The position numbers and the translations under genes are program-made. Below the pieces are notes generated by a model. The model had not been told where the DNA came from. It worked only from the letters and a program-made list of their open reading frames with translations, and did not search any database. Shown here piece by piece: positions 1 through 31,686 of a stretch of DNA of 64,000 bases. The stretch's first letter is position 1. Every line of letters starts with the position of its first letter. Origin of the DNA: Metaphire vulgaris (taxonomy: Eukaryota; Annelida; Clitellata; Crassiclitellata; Megascolecidae); contig CM030835.1 in assembly GCA_018105865.1 (NCBI GenBank), forward strand, positions 5,442,316-5,506,315. The letters run 5' to 3'.

Positions 1-256
1 TTTTGCCAACAAATGTCAATAAATTAGATTGCATATAAAGTCAGATTCTGTGAATTATTGCTTAATTTGAAAACATTTACTTTTAGTAAAATAAATTATG
101 AGGCTACGAACACTCAGTCTTGTCTTGCGTGTCCAATGCAATACAACACGTGCATTAAAACTGCTATTAACAAGCAAATAAACAATTAATCGTACGATTA
201 CTGTGATTTAAAACATTAGCACATTCACAGTTCTACTTAAGCCGCAAATTTCTCAC

Positions 257-20209
<19,953 letters not shown>

Positions 20210-20219
<10 letters not shown>

Positions 20220-20488
20220 GCCTGCAGTTTTGCGCTATATCTGTGCACTCTTTCTACAAATAACACTGCATCAATGACAATCCGTGGTCGGTCGGCAAAG
20301 TTTGCAAGTTGCAACTGAATAACCACAACGCTGAAGTCTCGGAGCAACAGCAACGGCAGAAAAAAAGGAAGCAACGCAGATTGGTTGCAGGTGAAGTCAT
20401 CACTATCATCATCATCTTCATCATCATCATCATCATTGCCACCATCTTCACAGACAGCAACGGACAGACGGGGAGAAACTTTCGCCAA
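20210..20488 (-). other. Upstream ORF in the presumed NAV 5' UTR
   Basis: A 92-codon reading frame with an Asp-rich run (from a GAT/ATG microsatellite) ends with a TGA at 20212-20210. It therefore overlaps the proposed NAV start codon (20219-20217) in another frame. If the exon 1 model is right, this uORF could lower NAV translation. It looks like no protein family known to me and may simply be UTR. Confidence 0.3.
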
Positions 20489-20959
20489 CAGCAGCGCAGC
20501 TGCTCAGCTGCAGTCCGTGCCCTGATGCTCTCGGAGTGCTCCGGCGGAAAGCTGATACTTGCTGTGATTACGGAACATAACGCGGAAGAAGGAAGAGGCA
20601 TATAGGCTCTACAAAAGCTGAAGGAATAGGGATTTCGCTGATTGCTTAACTTCCGAGCAAAAAAATCGAGTTGGTAAAATAACAATTTTCGAAGCACTGG
20701 TTAAAAAATTAATCTAATGATGGCGATTGCAAACCTGTACCTCATTGACTTTCCATTCATTGAGCTTGCACTCTGTGCATCACTCGCACTGAGTGCAGTG
20801 AGTGAGACACATGGGGCAAAACAATTTATTAAAGAAAATTCTCCGGTTTGAATCTTTGAATCTTGGATTGGATGAGAAACCAGATGCTAATCCAGAGCTC
20901 CATTGAAAGCATAGACTTCTTCCAAGAGAGCATTCAGACGCCCCATTCTTTATCTCATC

Positions 20960-21035
20960 TAATCACTAGAACACACACACACGTATGCACACACACGCAT
21001 ACACGCACACACGCGCGAACACACACAGTGACACA
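20960..21035. repeat. (CA)n-rich imperfect microsatellite
   Basis: Interrupted ACAC/CGCACACA runs are present. Confidence 0.9.
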
Positions 21036-21385
21036 GCACGCTATGCACGCTGATTTGGCAGCATCAACTTTCAACATTCATGCAGTCTATAAATAAACTG
21101 CCAGCTGCATCGGAGCTACGGTAAATAAAGATTCCCTAATAATAATCTTTATTCGTGACAAGCACAGCATCAAAACAGTTGGTAGAATAGGTCGGATTTT
21201 CAAAAGAGCATTTGACAATACAAATTGTTTTGAATTTAAAATCATATATTGGATAGATTTCTAGTTTTAGATGATAAGAAATTATAGTGCAAATCCTGAA
21301 ATATCTAAACAATATTGCCATCCTGGTCTGTGATAAATTGGGATATTAAACCACGCAATGCGAATACTAGATTAGTGATTCTGAC

Positions 21386-21987
21386 CAGGGCCGGATTAAG
21401 GTCCGAGTGCATGGGCGTAAAACACGGGGGGACGGTCCCCCGAATAATTAGTTGGCGGGGGACAGAGTATCAATTATCCCCCCAATGTTTTGGGCTATAT
21501 GGTAAAAAAATTCAATCCTACCCCATGATGTTGATGCCAGAATTACGCCAAATCCACATTCTCTCATTTCGGATGACCTTTTTTTGCTTGTCAGGGTATT
21601 TAGAGAGGGAAAAATATAAAAATATCAGGATGACCTTCTTTTTGGCTTGTCAAGACGTATTTCATGGGCGATTTTAAGTCCCCGCCATAATATGCAATAT
21701 CCCCCCCCCAAAATGGGGGGATATTTATATTTCTGGGGGTCAACTTTTTAAAAATTATTCTATCCCCCCAATGTTGACGCCAGGTTTACGCCCCTGTCCG
21801 AGTGGGCCGGGCGGCTGAGCAAAAAAGTCCGTCGCCTATACTGAAAATCTCTGACGAGCAAAAAAAGGTCATCGCCCTTTCAAATCGTGCTGACGAGCAA
21901 AAAAAGGTTATCTCGAAAATCGGTGGGCCTATTTTCATGGTGGGCCTGGGGTTGCATCCCCTCAGCCCCCGCCTTAATATGGCTCTG
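21386..21987. mobile_element. hAT-like MITE (CAGGGCCGGATTAAGG family) with nested MITE
   Basis: Ends CAGGGCCGGATTAAGG / CCTTAATATGGCTCTG are inverted repeats. A perfect TSD ATTCTGAC lies at 21378-21385 and 21988-21995. The outer element is about 207 bp once the insertion at 21410-21796 and its TSD are discounted. Related copies are at 32796 and 34195. Confidence 0.92.
21410..21796. mobile_element. MITE (GGGCGTAAAAC family) nested inside another MITE
   Basis: Ends CATGGGCGTAAAAC / GGTTTACGCCCCTG are inverted. A perfect TSD TCCGAGTG lies at 21402-21409 and 21797-21804. The target is the left end of the outer CAGGGCCGG element, so this insertion is younger. Two GACCTTTTTTTGCTTGTCA-like modules lie inside. 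A relative is at 47207. Confidence 0.92.
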
Positions 21988-22138
21988 ATTCTGACAAGAT
22001 ATTTGTCAAGTTATGTCGGTGGCATAATTTCACACCCTACTTCAGTATCAGCACAACGATAAAACTAATCACTCCATATTATCCAGCTCAAGTGTCCAGA
22101 TTAGTTTACCTGTAAATATCTTGCCTTGTTGGTGTAGG

Positions 22139-22318
22139 CAGTGGCGGCTCCACAGAGGGGCCCGTGCCCCTATTGAGTGTCTGCCCCCAGTAGCCCCCTG
22201 CTGGGACCCTATACTTAATGCTACATACATAACAACAAATGGTTGCCCCCCATGATTAGAAGTTGTCATGCACCCCAACGCCCCCCCCCCCACTTGCCAA
22301 ATCCTGGAGCCGCCACTG
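22139..22318. mobile_element. hAT-like MITE, CAGTGGCGGCTCC family
   Basis: The element is 180 bp with ends CAGTGGCGGCTCCA / TGGAGCCGCCACTG. A perfect TSD GGTGTAGG lies at 22131-22138 and 22319-22326. Long G/C runs lie just inside both ends. There are sister copies at 55029 and 58089. Confidence 0.95.
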
Positions 22319-22326
22319 GGTGTAGG

Positions 22327-23653
22327 TAGATCAAGGAATGACTAATGCACAACACACTGAAGCCTTGCCTTGCTGAAGCAAAACCATCATGTCAAAATCT
22401 CCTGTGAACTCACTTGATAAACAAGTATTAATATACAGGTATGAAGGAGCACACGACTATTACTAGAATATCAATAACAATACTCTGCTGATGAATCACT
22501 ATGCTGAGTGGAAGGTTTGCAGAGGCAAAATGCACCTGGAAGAAAAACCTTGCATATGAGTAATGGCCCGTCAAAGGGCTTCCTGCTGTATGTTAACCAC
22601 ATAGTGTGGCTGAAATAAAGGCAATCGGCGAGCAAATGCTCTGGTTTTTCACAGAAGACTACATGTAAGTCTAACTAAACAAACACCGGTCGAGAGACTG
22701 AAAGAACTGAAAATTGATAGGCCTATGATCGTATCCTACATTATGTGATAAATGCTGTTAGTTCAATTACTCTGGGAAAATAAACCGCTTAATTCACATC
22801 TGCTTGTGGTCTAGATCGTTTCATGCAGTTTCCGAAAGTCTTGTTTTCCTGAAGCGCTCTATGTAGCTGCCAATTGAAAATGCCACCGCAACGCTATATT
22901 TCAATTTTCAAGTCTTACAGAAGCAGTCAGTTTTATATTATCTATCCGGATGTACATGTAGTGACATGCTAATTGTTATGAATAGGCCTATGTAAATTTT
23001 ATCGCGGAGAACATCTGTCCCCGGCGAACACTGCGAATGGGCCTAACTGAAGGACCGTCATATTGAACAAACATTTCCCATCCGCCGCTAAAAGCTCACT
23101 GCGCGAGAGACGCAATTGGAGTGGGCAACTGTAGCCTAATTGGTGTCAAATCTGAACAAAGACATCTCTTGCTGAAGTCACTGTCCACCTTTGTTAAAAC
23201 AATGAGCCAACAATTCAGGCAGTTCTATGAATACAAATTCAACTCCAGCGTAGAACCATTGTCGAAATAATAGACCTGATCCAGACTAAGATAATGACTT
23301 AAGATTGGCTGAGATTTAATTTAGAATCTAAAAAAGTGTTTTAAAAATGAAAAAGTGAGAAAAAAGTGAAAAAGTGAAAAAAATGTTCGCCCATACTCGA
23401 GTTCGAGCCTTAATTGGGGCCCGGCGCTGATCTCTGAAGGCAGAATAATAGCATTTTTCTTGGAATTCGCAGTTTCGCACTGACACATACCCGCCCCCTC
23501 CTAATGTGTTCGATTCATTTGTATTCGGGCGTCAAAGCTGTGAGTTCTTGCTAAATTATCGCAGCTAATGGCATTGAAGTGTAAATCAGTTCTGTCTCTG
23601 TCCCTGTGCGTCTGTCTGACTATTTCTCCTGTCATCCTTCTCGCTCCTGTCAT

Positions 23654-23690
<37 letters not shown>

Positions 23691-24009
23691 GAAACTTCAA
23701 ATGCATCACAAATCAAATAAATCACAAATCAAATAAACTGGGAAGATTTTGAGTGAGCGTCGACTTAATATACGGACAGCTGACAATGACTCGAGCCTCT
23801 TTGTGTAGCAGCCAACGCGTAGGCATAATCGTCTGCTCAATTTACCTCCACACAATTCCATTGTTACTGCGGTCATAGAGGACTTAGTTATGTTATGCCC
23901 TGGGCAGCTGGCTGGCAGGGACGCGGGAAAGGACTAGAAAAAGAGCGGAAATGCCATGCACGTCCTCTGGAGTGGGAGAAGAGATAGAGATAGAGAAATA
24001 GAGGTAGAG

Positions 24010-24051
<42 letters not shown>

Positions 24052-24256
24052 GAGATATCCGCCCACAAAGACATCTCATAGATGACAGTCATTTTCACCA
24101 GACAAGGACAAAGCTTACGTAATACGACTGGATGAACCGAAGTATCCGTGGTCATAATCCAGATGCATTTTTAAATCCACGCCATCACAGATTAATTTGA
24201 TTAAGACGGCCGGAATGAAGTGCCAGACAACTGGCTGTTCTTTCCCATTGTTACAA
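22327..24256. other. Intergenic stretch without a recognised gene
   Basis: Only (CT)n at 23657-23686 and (GA)n at 24014-24048 stand out. A minus-strand open stretch ending in a good donor (AC|GTAAGC near 24119) could be an alternative NAV 5' exon, but no start context or acceptor supports it. Confidence 0.5.
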
Positions 24257-25320
24257 CAGTGGCGGTTCCAAGAACTCTTGGTGCGGGTGCAATCATGGGG
24301 GCGCAACAGGGTGGGCCAGGTGGGTCATGGCCCACTCAATATTTAGGCCCAATGGGCCACAATGTGTTTGGCCCACCCAATTTCAATTGGCAAATTACAA
24401 TGTTTTGTGGAAATAATAACCCCAAATCCACAATATATTGGCATAATATTGCCATATGTAATTGAGATGTCACAGATGTGGAAGACCATTCAAAATTATT
24501 ATATTTATATAACCATCAAACTGTGTTTTTCAACGATCAATTGATCGTAACGGCAAGAATTTCTCTCTGCGCTGTCTTGACTCTGAAATATTGGCCATGT
24601 TGGCCCACCCAATATTTGGCTTGTGGCGCCCTCCATGGTTTTAATTCGTTTCATCACTCTTCTGAATTTTTGCTTATCTATAGCCTACTGTAGTACTAGC
24701 ATTGTCCAATTTCAAACAGGGTATCAATTTTATAATATTTTTGTTGTCTATAAAACCTGTAATAGAAGAAACCAGCTCTCTTAAGCGCCATCTTATCTCT
24801 CAATTGATTTTTTAGACATTTGACAGAGAATAGATTTCTGAAAGATTTTGTTTAGTGTCGTTTCAAATGGCTCATTATTTTTCGTGGTATTTCGAAAGCT
24901 CTAGAAAAAAATTGAGACAGAATATATTGACAATTCTAGTACGGTTTGACACAGCAAAGATGGGGACACAAGAATATGTGGTTTTAATTCGTTTCACCAC
25001 TCTTCTGAATTTTTGCATATCTGTAGCCTACTGTAGCACTAGTCCTTGCTTTGTCCAATTTCAAACAGGCCATGTTGGCCCACCCAATATTTGGCTTGTG
25101 GCGCTCTCCATGGGTGCAATGCATTTCTAGGAAGATCCCGCAAATTGTCAAAAATTAGGCCTTTATGTATCTGGTTTAGAAGAAACCTGTTGTTTTGATT
25201 TATAAAATATAATGTTCAGGAAGACCGAGAAAAAATGGATGGATAACATGAAGGAAGATCTGGAAGCAAAGAACATGTCGATTGTTGAAGGATGCAGATT
25301 AGCGCAAGATCGAGCGAAGT

Positions 25321-25475
25321 CAGTGGCGTATTTACCATTGGGCCATTTTGGCCATGGCCCCCCCCTTTGGGGTCTTGACAAGCAAAAAAAAGGTCGTCAA
25401 CTTTTTCCAAAAAGTTGTAACTTGTCAGGTCGAAAGTGTCTGCCCCCTTACCAAAAAATTCTAAATACGCCACTG
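25321..25475. mobile_element. hAT-like MITE (CAGTGGCGTATTTA) inside the retrotransposon tail
   Basis: Ends CAGTGGCGTATTTA / TAAATACGCCACTG are perfectly inverted. A perfect TSD AGCGAAGT lies at 25313-25320 and 25476-25483. The reverse-transcriptase frame broken by the MITE resumes after the second TSD copy, so the retrotransposon was there first. The element contains GACAAGCAAAAAAAAGGTCGTC. Confidence 0.95.
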
Positions 25476-25537
25476 AGCGAAGTGGAAATGTTTCGTATCT
25501 AACTATTGCCGCCATGCAGGCAGAAATTGAAGATGAT

Positions 25538-25652
<115 letters not shown>

Positions 25653-25991
25653 TGTTCAGAATTTACAATGTGTAAAAGCCACTTAAGTCTGACTGTACAA
25701 AGTCATAGTGAAAAATCGAGTTGTCTATTGTTGGAAGCGAATTTGTCGATGACATGATGACATTGTCTATAGGCCTACTCTATAAGTATGTACATGTCTT
25801 TGTGGATATACATCAAGGCTGAACTGTAGTTAGTCAGTAAGTATACTATTAGACTAAAGTACTACCAAGAAATAAATACCAAAAATTCTCTCAGAATTTC
25901 ATCAACGCCACGCACACATTTTTGGTGGGCCAGTGGGGGATGCATCCCCAGTCATCCCCAACGTGGAATCGTCCCTGGTCACATAGGCCTA

Positions 25992-26235
25992 TACTGGCGT
26001 AGCCACGGAGGAGGGCCCGGGGGTCCGCCTCAATATATTCGGGCTGGGACAGCTCGTGGGATTTGCGCAAAACCGTTGAGAACTTTGTAAGTTGGTAGTA
26101 TGACCAAGGGAACGAATGTCGTAAAAAGGTCAAGGTGTTTATAATTACACGATGCCCTTTTTGCTTGGCAAGGTTATTTTTACTCCAAAATGTCGACGTG
26201 CCCCCCGTCATTCCGGAATCCTGGCTACGCCTCTG
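25992..26235. mobile_element. Probable decayed MITE, GGCGTAGCC ends
   Basis: TACTGGCGTAGCC and GGCTACGCCTCTG are inverted about 240 bp apart, with an internal CCCTTTTTGCTTGGCAAGG module. No matching 8-bp duplication was found, so it may be truncated or rearranged. A fragment of the CAGTGGCGGTTCC family lies just before it (25905-25980). Confidence 0.5.
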
Positions 26236-27061
26236 ACAAAATGGCTACGCTGTAGAGATAGTTTCATCAGGTTTCGATACAGTTCCGAGAAATTCTGGGA
26301 TATTGAATGTCGAATTTCAGAACAGTTCCATATGTCATAATTATTATTGTCGATACAAGTTCAACTCTACAAGATCACTATAATAACAACTTTGCCTTAA
26401 TCTTGATATTCCAGATTTGAGTGAAGTATGTAAAGGTATACTGCCTAGCGCCAATAATATTATAGTGCACGTGGATACCAGTCTATGGAGGATGCATACT
26501 CCAAAGCTGTTAGCTAAAGCAAAGCCATATCCAGTGGTGCATAGGGCATTCAGTCTAACACTGAACTTTGCAAAGACATACTGAACGTGGTGCTCTTTGT
26601 ATGTTTGCCAGCAATCTCCTCCGAAACTATTTAGTTAAAAGCCTAAACTGCAGCGCCTCTCAAGCGTGCAAAACTCGACTTTTAGTAGCTGCCAAGATCG
26701 TGTAATCCAATAGTACACCTAGAAACAGCCATGCAGGCATTATTCTGGGAAACCATGAAATACGAGCAGTAGCAGGCATGCCGACATTTGCCGACATTCA
26801 GCTATAGGTCCAGGCCGTTTCGATGAGTCATACGAAAATAAAGCATGATGATATATAATATCCAACGTCATCATATTTCACACCACACGCCGTTAACCTG
26901 CTTGCGGCAAATTAAGAAGCGTACAGTGGCGACGCCAGACGTTTGAGAGTGGGGGGAGGGGTATGGCGAGCATGCTGAGGGAGGTCAGGGTTAGGGTGAG
27001 GGCTAACCCTTTTACTTTTACAACATTAGAATTTCGTTAAATAACTTTTAAACAATAATTG

Positions 27062-27869
27062 TACACGGTGATCACGAAAATCGGGACCCCCTAGATTAAT
27101 GAATATAACTCAACGAAAAGTCAACTAATATTCAACAAAGTTGTAGTACGTGTAGGCTACTTTAGATAGTTCTAATGCTATTCCACTCCTAGTTTGTGTT
27201 CAAACGGTCCGCTATTTGCTGCAATACACGCACGAAGACGCCTACGCAATTGCTTGAATGACGCATCAACGATGCCTTGATCAATCTCGTCCCACACTTG
27301 CATGATGCGTTGTCACAGGTCCTCAATATCACGGACTTTCGTTCGGTGAACGCGTTCCTGCATAACACTCCAAATTTTATAATCCACCGGATTCAAATCC
27401 GGGCTGTTGGGTGGCCAGAGAGTAGGCGGAATGAAGTCCGGCGTTTCGTTACCTAACAGTTCAACTGTCTCTCGAGCTCTGTGTGCCGGTGCGCCGTCCT
27501 GTTGGAATGTGTAATAATCTGAGAAAGTTCGGGTGTCCGGCAGCAGTCCCTGCATCAGTAGAACGTCTCTGTAATACTGTCCGTTAACTTTCACCCCCGG
27601 CTCGACGAAGTGAATAGCTGTACGACCGAGTGCTGAAACACCAACTGATACCATTAAGGACTTGGTGAAAGTCGGACGAGTACGCAGAAGACGAGCGCCA
27701 GTGATGTCCTTCTTTCCTGTACCAGCTGCAGCATAGAGGAGAAATATTTTTTGAGGATCGAGACTGCCTCTTAGGCCTACTATAGTTAAAATTTCAGCAT
27801 GATTGGTCGAACGGTTGTTAAGTTATACTCATTAATCTAGGGGGTCCCGATTTTCGTGATCACGGTGTA
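27062..27869 (-). mobile_element. Internally deleted Tc1/mariner element (DD37D-type relic)
   Basis: Terminal inverted repeats of about 53 bp (27062-27114 and 27817-27869, starting TACACGGTGATCACGAAAAT) differ at only a few positions and end at TA. The minus strand encodes the C-terminal part of a mariner-like transposase: TFQQDGAPAHRARETVELL, then WPPNSPDLNPVDYKIW. Counting from the Asp of QQD to the last Asp of LNPVD leaves 37 residues between. The N-terminal DNA-binding half and the first catalytic Asp are missing, so at 808 bp it is shorter than autonomous relatives (typically around 1.3 kb). Confidence 0.93.
27178..27654 (-). pseudogene. Broken mariner transposase fragment
   Basis: The frame runs from at least 27654 (and is open further upstream) to a TGA at 27315-27313. 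It stays open after that stop to a terminal TAG at 27180-27178. The TGA follows EDL and precedes Q-R-I-M-Q-V-W, so it looks like a single nonsense change in a once longer C-terminus. With the 5' deletion it cannot encode active enzyme. Confidence 0.85.
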
Positions 27870-28264
27870 TATATCCGATAAAATTTCCTGCAAATGACGG
27901 CCATGGCGGGTCCCAGTCTGTCTGACGCACGACTGCTTGTTTTATAGGTAGGCCTATATAGAGAACCTGTTATATAGATATCTAGAGAACCTGTTATATA
28001 GATATATAGAGAACCTGTTATATAGATATATAGAGAACGCCTGATACTTTAACTAGTAGAGCCGACCCTCAACCATCCCCATACCCCTCAGAAAAATTCC
28101 TCTGCGAATCTCACTGGTGGCCCTGATGGCAAGTGGGGGTGTTCAAGCCCCCCCAACCCCTCTCTCCCGTGGTTTCGCCACTGGAAGCGTACCGAGTATA
28201 CTAGGCCTACAACATCTCAAATGATTTAGGATTTTAGGAAAATAAGAATTTATGTAGACTTTTC

Positions 28265-28558
28265 CAGTGGCAGTTCCACCATGTTGATGACTGGGATGCA
28301 TCCCCACACCGGGGTTCCGGATGACCTTTTTTGCTTGCCAACCTATTTTCCGGTGAGTTTTTTTAAATTTAGTGAAAAATACTGCGAATTACCTCCGTTT
28401 TTAGCTTGTTGACCTTTTTGCAAGGGTTATTAACATCTAGTGGGCAAACGATGGCCTTTTTCTCTTTTCTTTTGTTTTTCTTCTTCATTTTGCATGCCCA
28501 ACACCAACTTCCTATAAATATTTTTCATCCCCCACCAAGAATTCCTGCACCGCCACTG
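28265..28558. mobile_element. hAT-like MITE, CAGTGGCGGTTCC family
   Basis: The element is 294 bp with ends CAGTGGCAGTTCC / TGCACCGCCACTG. A perfect TSD GACTTTTC lies at 28257-28264 and 28559-28566. It contains GATGACCTTTTTTGCTTG and several TTTTTGC modules. Confidence 0.93.
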
Positions 28559-29289
28559 GACTTTTCTACGTTAGTCTCCAATTGACAGTTACCGAGTTGC
28601 ACAAAATTGTTTTCCCTTCGGGAGTTTTTTCCCGTCTACTTGCAATAACAGCTAATGTGAATAGGTCGACGCTATCTCTATTCGTGCCGTATATAGGCCT
28701 AGTCTGACGTTCTCGTGCTGAAAACCATTGGTATTTGCACTCAACTGAACTTGAAGCTATGCCACTCGGTCAAAGCAGTCGTACTGTACGTAACTGATGC
28801 ATGGTTATAACAAACAGTGCACGTAAAGAATTTAGGCCTAAGGCCTAGGCCTACTGCTTTTTCTGTTGAGGTGTGTAATCTGTGTTTTTGCAAAAATGCA
28901 AATTGTTTTATCTATGCCGAAGGAAAATAATTGACTTTTACGTATCACCGATATTAAAGTACAAGTACCCAGAGGCTTGTAGGGTTAGCATACGTTTTAC
29001 GGCGTCTCTTGTGCAAAACAGCAACCAGGAATCTGCTTGCCGATCAGTTTATTTCTTTCGTAAAGATAAGAATTTGAAAGATGAACGCACACACATTATC
29101 TCTTGAGGTTAAGCACAAGAATTGATAAATATTCCGTCTCTCTAATTCTAAAGCTGAAAGAGTTTTTAACGTTTTATCGAGAGCTAGAACTAGCTAGTCA
29201 AATCTAATATGTAAAAGCTGCAAAGGATCAAGAATTCTATTTGCCCGGACCGTTATAAAAACTCGTAAGCATGATCATGTTAAAATCTA

Positions 29290-29632
<343 letters not shown>

Positions 29633-29701
29633 GACGGCGTTTTCCTTTTAATTGCGACTAAGATCTCAGTTCCAAACACCCAGTAGTAATAGTAACTGTA
29701 A

Positions 29702-29752
<51 letters not shown>

Positions 29753-29803
29753 CAGTAGTAGTAGTAGTAGTAGTAGTAGTAGCAGCAGTAGCAGTAGTAG
29801 GCC

Positions 29804-29873
<70 letters not shown>
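29702..29873. repeat. (AGT)n microsatellite, first part
   Basis: Imperfect AGT/AGC units form the array, which is split from its continuation at 30051-30102 by a MITE. Confidence 0.97.
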
Positions 29874-30050
29874 CAGGGCGCGATTTGCGAGGGGGAAGGG
29901 GGGGAATCTCCCCCCACTGCCAAACTGCATCCCCCATACTGCTACATCCCCCACCACTACATCCTCCCACTGCTACATTTCCCAACAACTACTTCCCCCA
30001 CCCCAAGCTAGACATATCCCCCACTGCTCCAGGTCACAAATCGCACCCTG
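29874..30050. mobile_element. hAT-like MITE (CAGGGCGCGATTTG family) inside an (AGT)n array
   Basis: Ends CAGGGCGCGATTTG / CAAATCGCACCCTG are inverted over 177 bp. The flanks are GTAGTAGT and ATAGTAGT, so TSD and microsatellite cannot be told apart. A sister copy with a clean TSD is at 36044. Confidence 0.9.
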
Positions 30051-30051
30051 A

Positions 30052-30102
<51 letters not shown>
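30051..30102. repeat. (AGT)n microsatellite, second part
   Basis: This continues the array cut by the MITE. Confidence 0.95.
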
Positions 30103-30104
<2 letters not shown>

Positions 30105-30417
30105 TAGTAACTGTAGTACAGTAGGCCTAATTTAGTCTTTAGGATTTCCTATGGGTTGGTTCAGCCTTAAAATTTGAACTAGACATGAGCGACATAGTCA
30201 TAAGTCAATTTAAGTTGCACAAGGCATAATTGCACATGCGAAGCGGATACTGATAGAGGCCGTCTGGCGAATGAATTTGAAATTACCCAATTAGAAATTC
30301 GGTCCAGAATGGGTCTGACGATGATCGATGCCTCGGTGATGATAAGAGAACCGGATTGCCAGAATACTGTTTAATTAATCAAGAGCATGTACAGTATTCA
30401 ATTTGATTTAAAATTCT

Positions 30418-30603
30418 TTGGAGTCTTCTGCTTTTTGAGCAGAATATTTGACGTATTTGACCTTCTCCTTGTCGCACAGCGACAACAATAATATTACTGT
30501 CGGACGTCCTGACAGAACTTCCGGTCTCGATCGATGTCCTCGGAACACCGACTGAATTTTGACGGTCGCTCTGCTCTGTCGCATCTCCTGTGCGGTCTTT
30601 TTC
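30418..30603 (-). CDS. Candidate terminal exon with an IQ motif, uncertain
   Basis: A minus-strand open stretch encodes MRQSRATVKIQSVFRGHRSR and ends in a Lys-rich tail before TAA. The segment IQSVFRGHRSRPEV fits the calmodulin-binding IQ pattern I-Q-x3-R-G-x3-R-x2-V at every defined position. A hAT-like MITE (30604-30994) abuts it at a TSD, and the frame stays open into sequence on the far side. No convincing acceptor or upstream exon was found. Such a pattern can occur by chance once in a window this size, so the call is tentative. Confidence 0.28.
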
Positions 30604-30994
30604 CAGGGGCGTAACGAAGGAGTGTGGGTATCGACTGATGCCCCTCTTATACCGAAGCGGATTTCCAAAGTTGTGTTTGCATTAGAAAAGAATTATATGT
30701 AATTATAGAAATAGAACACACGAAAGTTTTGTCTCTTGTGAGTTGAGCATTTGGGGGAGGGGTGGGGGTCTGTGCAAAGTTTTCATTTGTTACTCATTTC
30801 TGCTATTAAGATTTTGGGGAATATACTCCACAAAATCAGTATAAATAGGCCTATAATACAGTATATATAACATAGGCCTATATAATATATATTATATATA
30901 TGTATGTATATATATATATAATAAACATATATAATATGTATAACAATATACCCCCAAATTTATACCCAAAATCAAATTCCTTGATACGCCCCTA
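30604..30994. mobile_element. hAT-like MITE (CAGGGGCGTAACG)
   Basis: The element is 391 bp with ends CAGGGGCGTAACGAAGG / CCTTGATACGCCCCTA. A perfect TSD TCTTTTTC lies at 30596-30603 and 30995-31002. The interior is AT-rich with TATA and TAGGCCTATA tracts. Confidence 0.92.
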
Positions 30995-31002
30995 TCTTTT
31001 TC

Positions 31003-31602
31003 AGGACCGTTTTAAGGCACAGGCACGTGACTAAGACCACGCGATAGCGGCGATACAGAGGGGCCCCGGCGGGCGGCGATACAGGTCATCACCGCTTGTT
31101 GGCGCTAGATTTTCTTCTCGAAAAGTCTGACAGGCAATAAATGTTTTAAAAGGTCATCACCGCCTTTTGGTGCTCGATTTTTCGGAGTTGTTCCCAAAAA
31201 TCTGATAGGCAAAAAATATCGCAACATTGTATGGCCTAAAGAATGTTGTTATTTTCTGATCATTAATGGTGCTAATTAGACTAATGGTGCAAATTGCAAT
31301 TCGGTCGGACCGCCCAGGGGGTCACTTGTGCAAATCGTGTAGGTCTAAATCCGAAGAGAATTTTTCCCATTCAGTTAGGCTACTCTGTCGTCCTTAGATT
31401 AATCTGGAGACCTCGCTATGACGTGACTTCTTGATCCCTGCAGCTTTTAATTTCCTGTTGGCATTCTGTCTTCTATTAATTTTATCCGCTTTCGTTACGT
31501 TTCGCCTTCCAATGTGTTTGTGACATTTCGACGACAGGTTGACAGAAAAGATAAAACGTGACGTTTCCATCTATATTCCAAGAACAAGCTTGTGACGTCA
31601 CG

Positions 31603-31686
<84 letters not shown>

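Larger units (their letters stand above)
26924..28183. mobile_element. hAT-like element (CAGTGGCGACGCC) carrying a nested mariner
   Basis: The left end CAGTGGCGACGCC and the right end TTTCGCCACTG bound 1,260 bp. A perfect TSD GAAGCGTA lies at 26916-26923 and 28184-28191. About 450 bp belong to the outer element; the rest is the mariner relic. Three 24-bp tandem units (GAGAACCTGTTATATAGATA plus 4 bases) lie at 27961-28032. Confidence 0.9.

Noticed and set aside
1..256. Terminal NAV exon
   Set aside because: The sequence is AT-rich with stops in all minus-strand frames and no acceptor in the needed phase.
24115..24240. Alternative NAV 5' exon ending at a GTAAGC donor
   Set aside because: The donor and phase fit, but a MITE begins immediately upstream and no acceptor or promoter is visible; noted only as a possibility.
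29652..30124. Poly-Ser / poly-Thr frames
   Set aside because: These are translations of the (AGT)n array and the C-rich MITE inside it.
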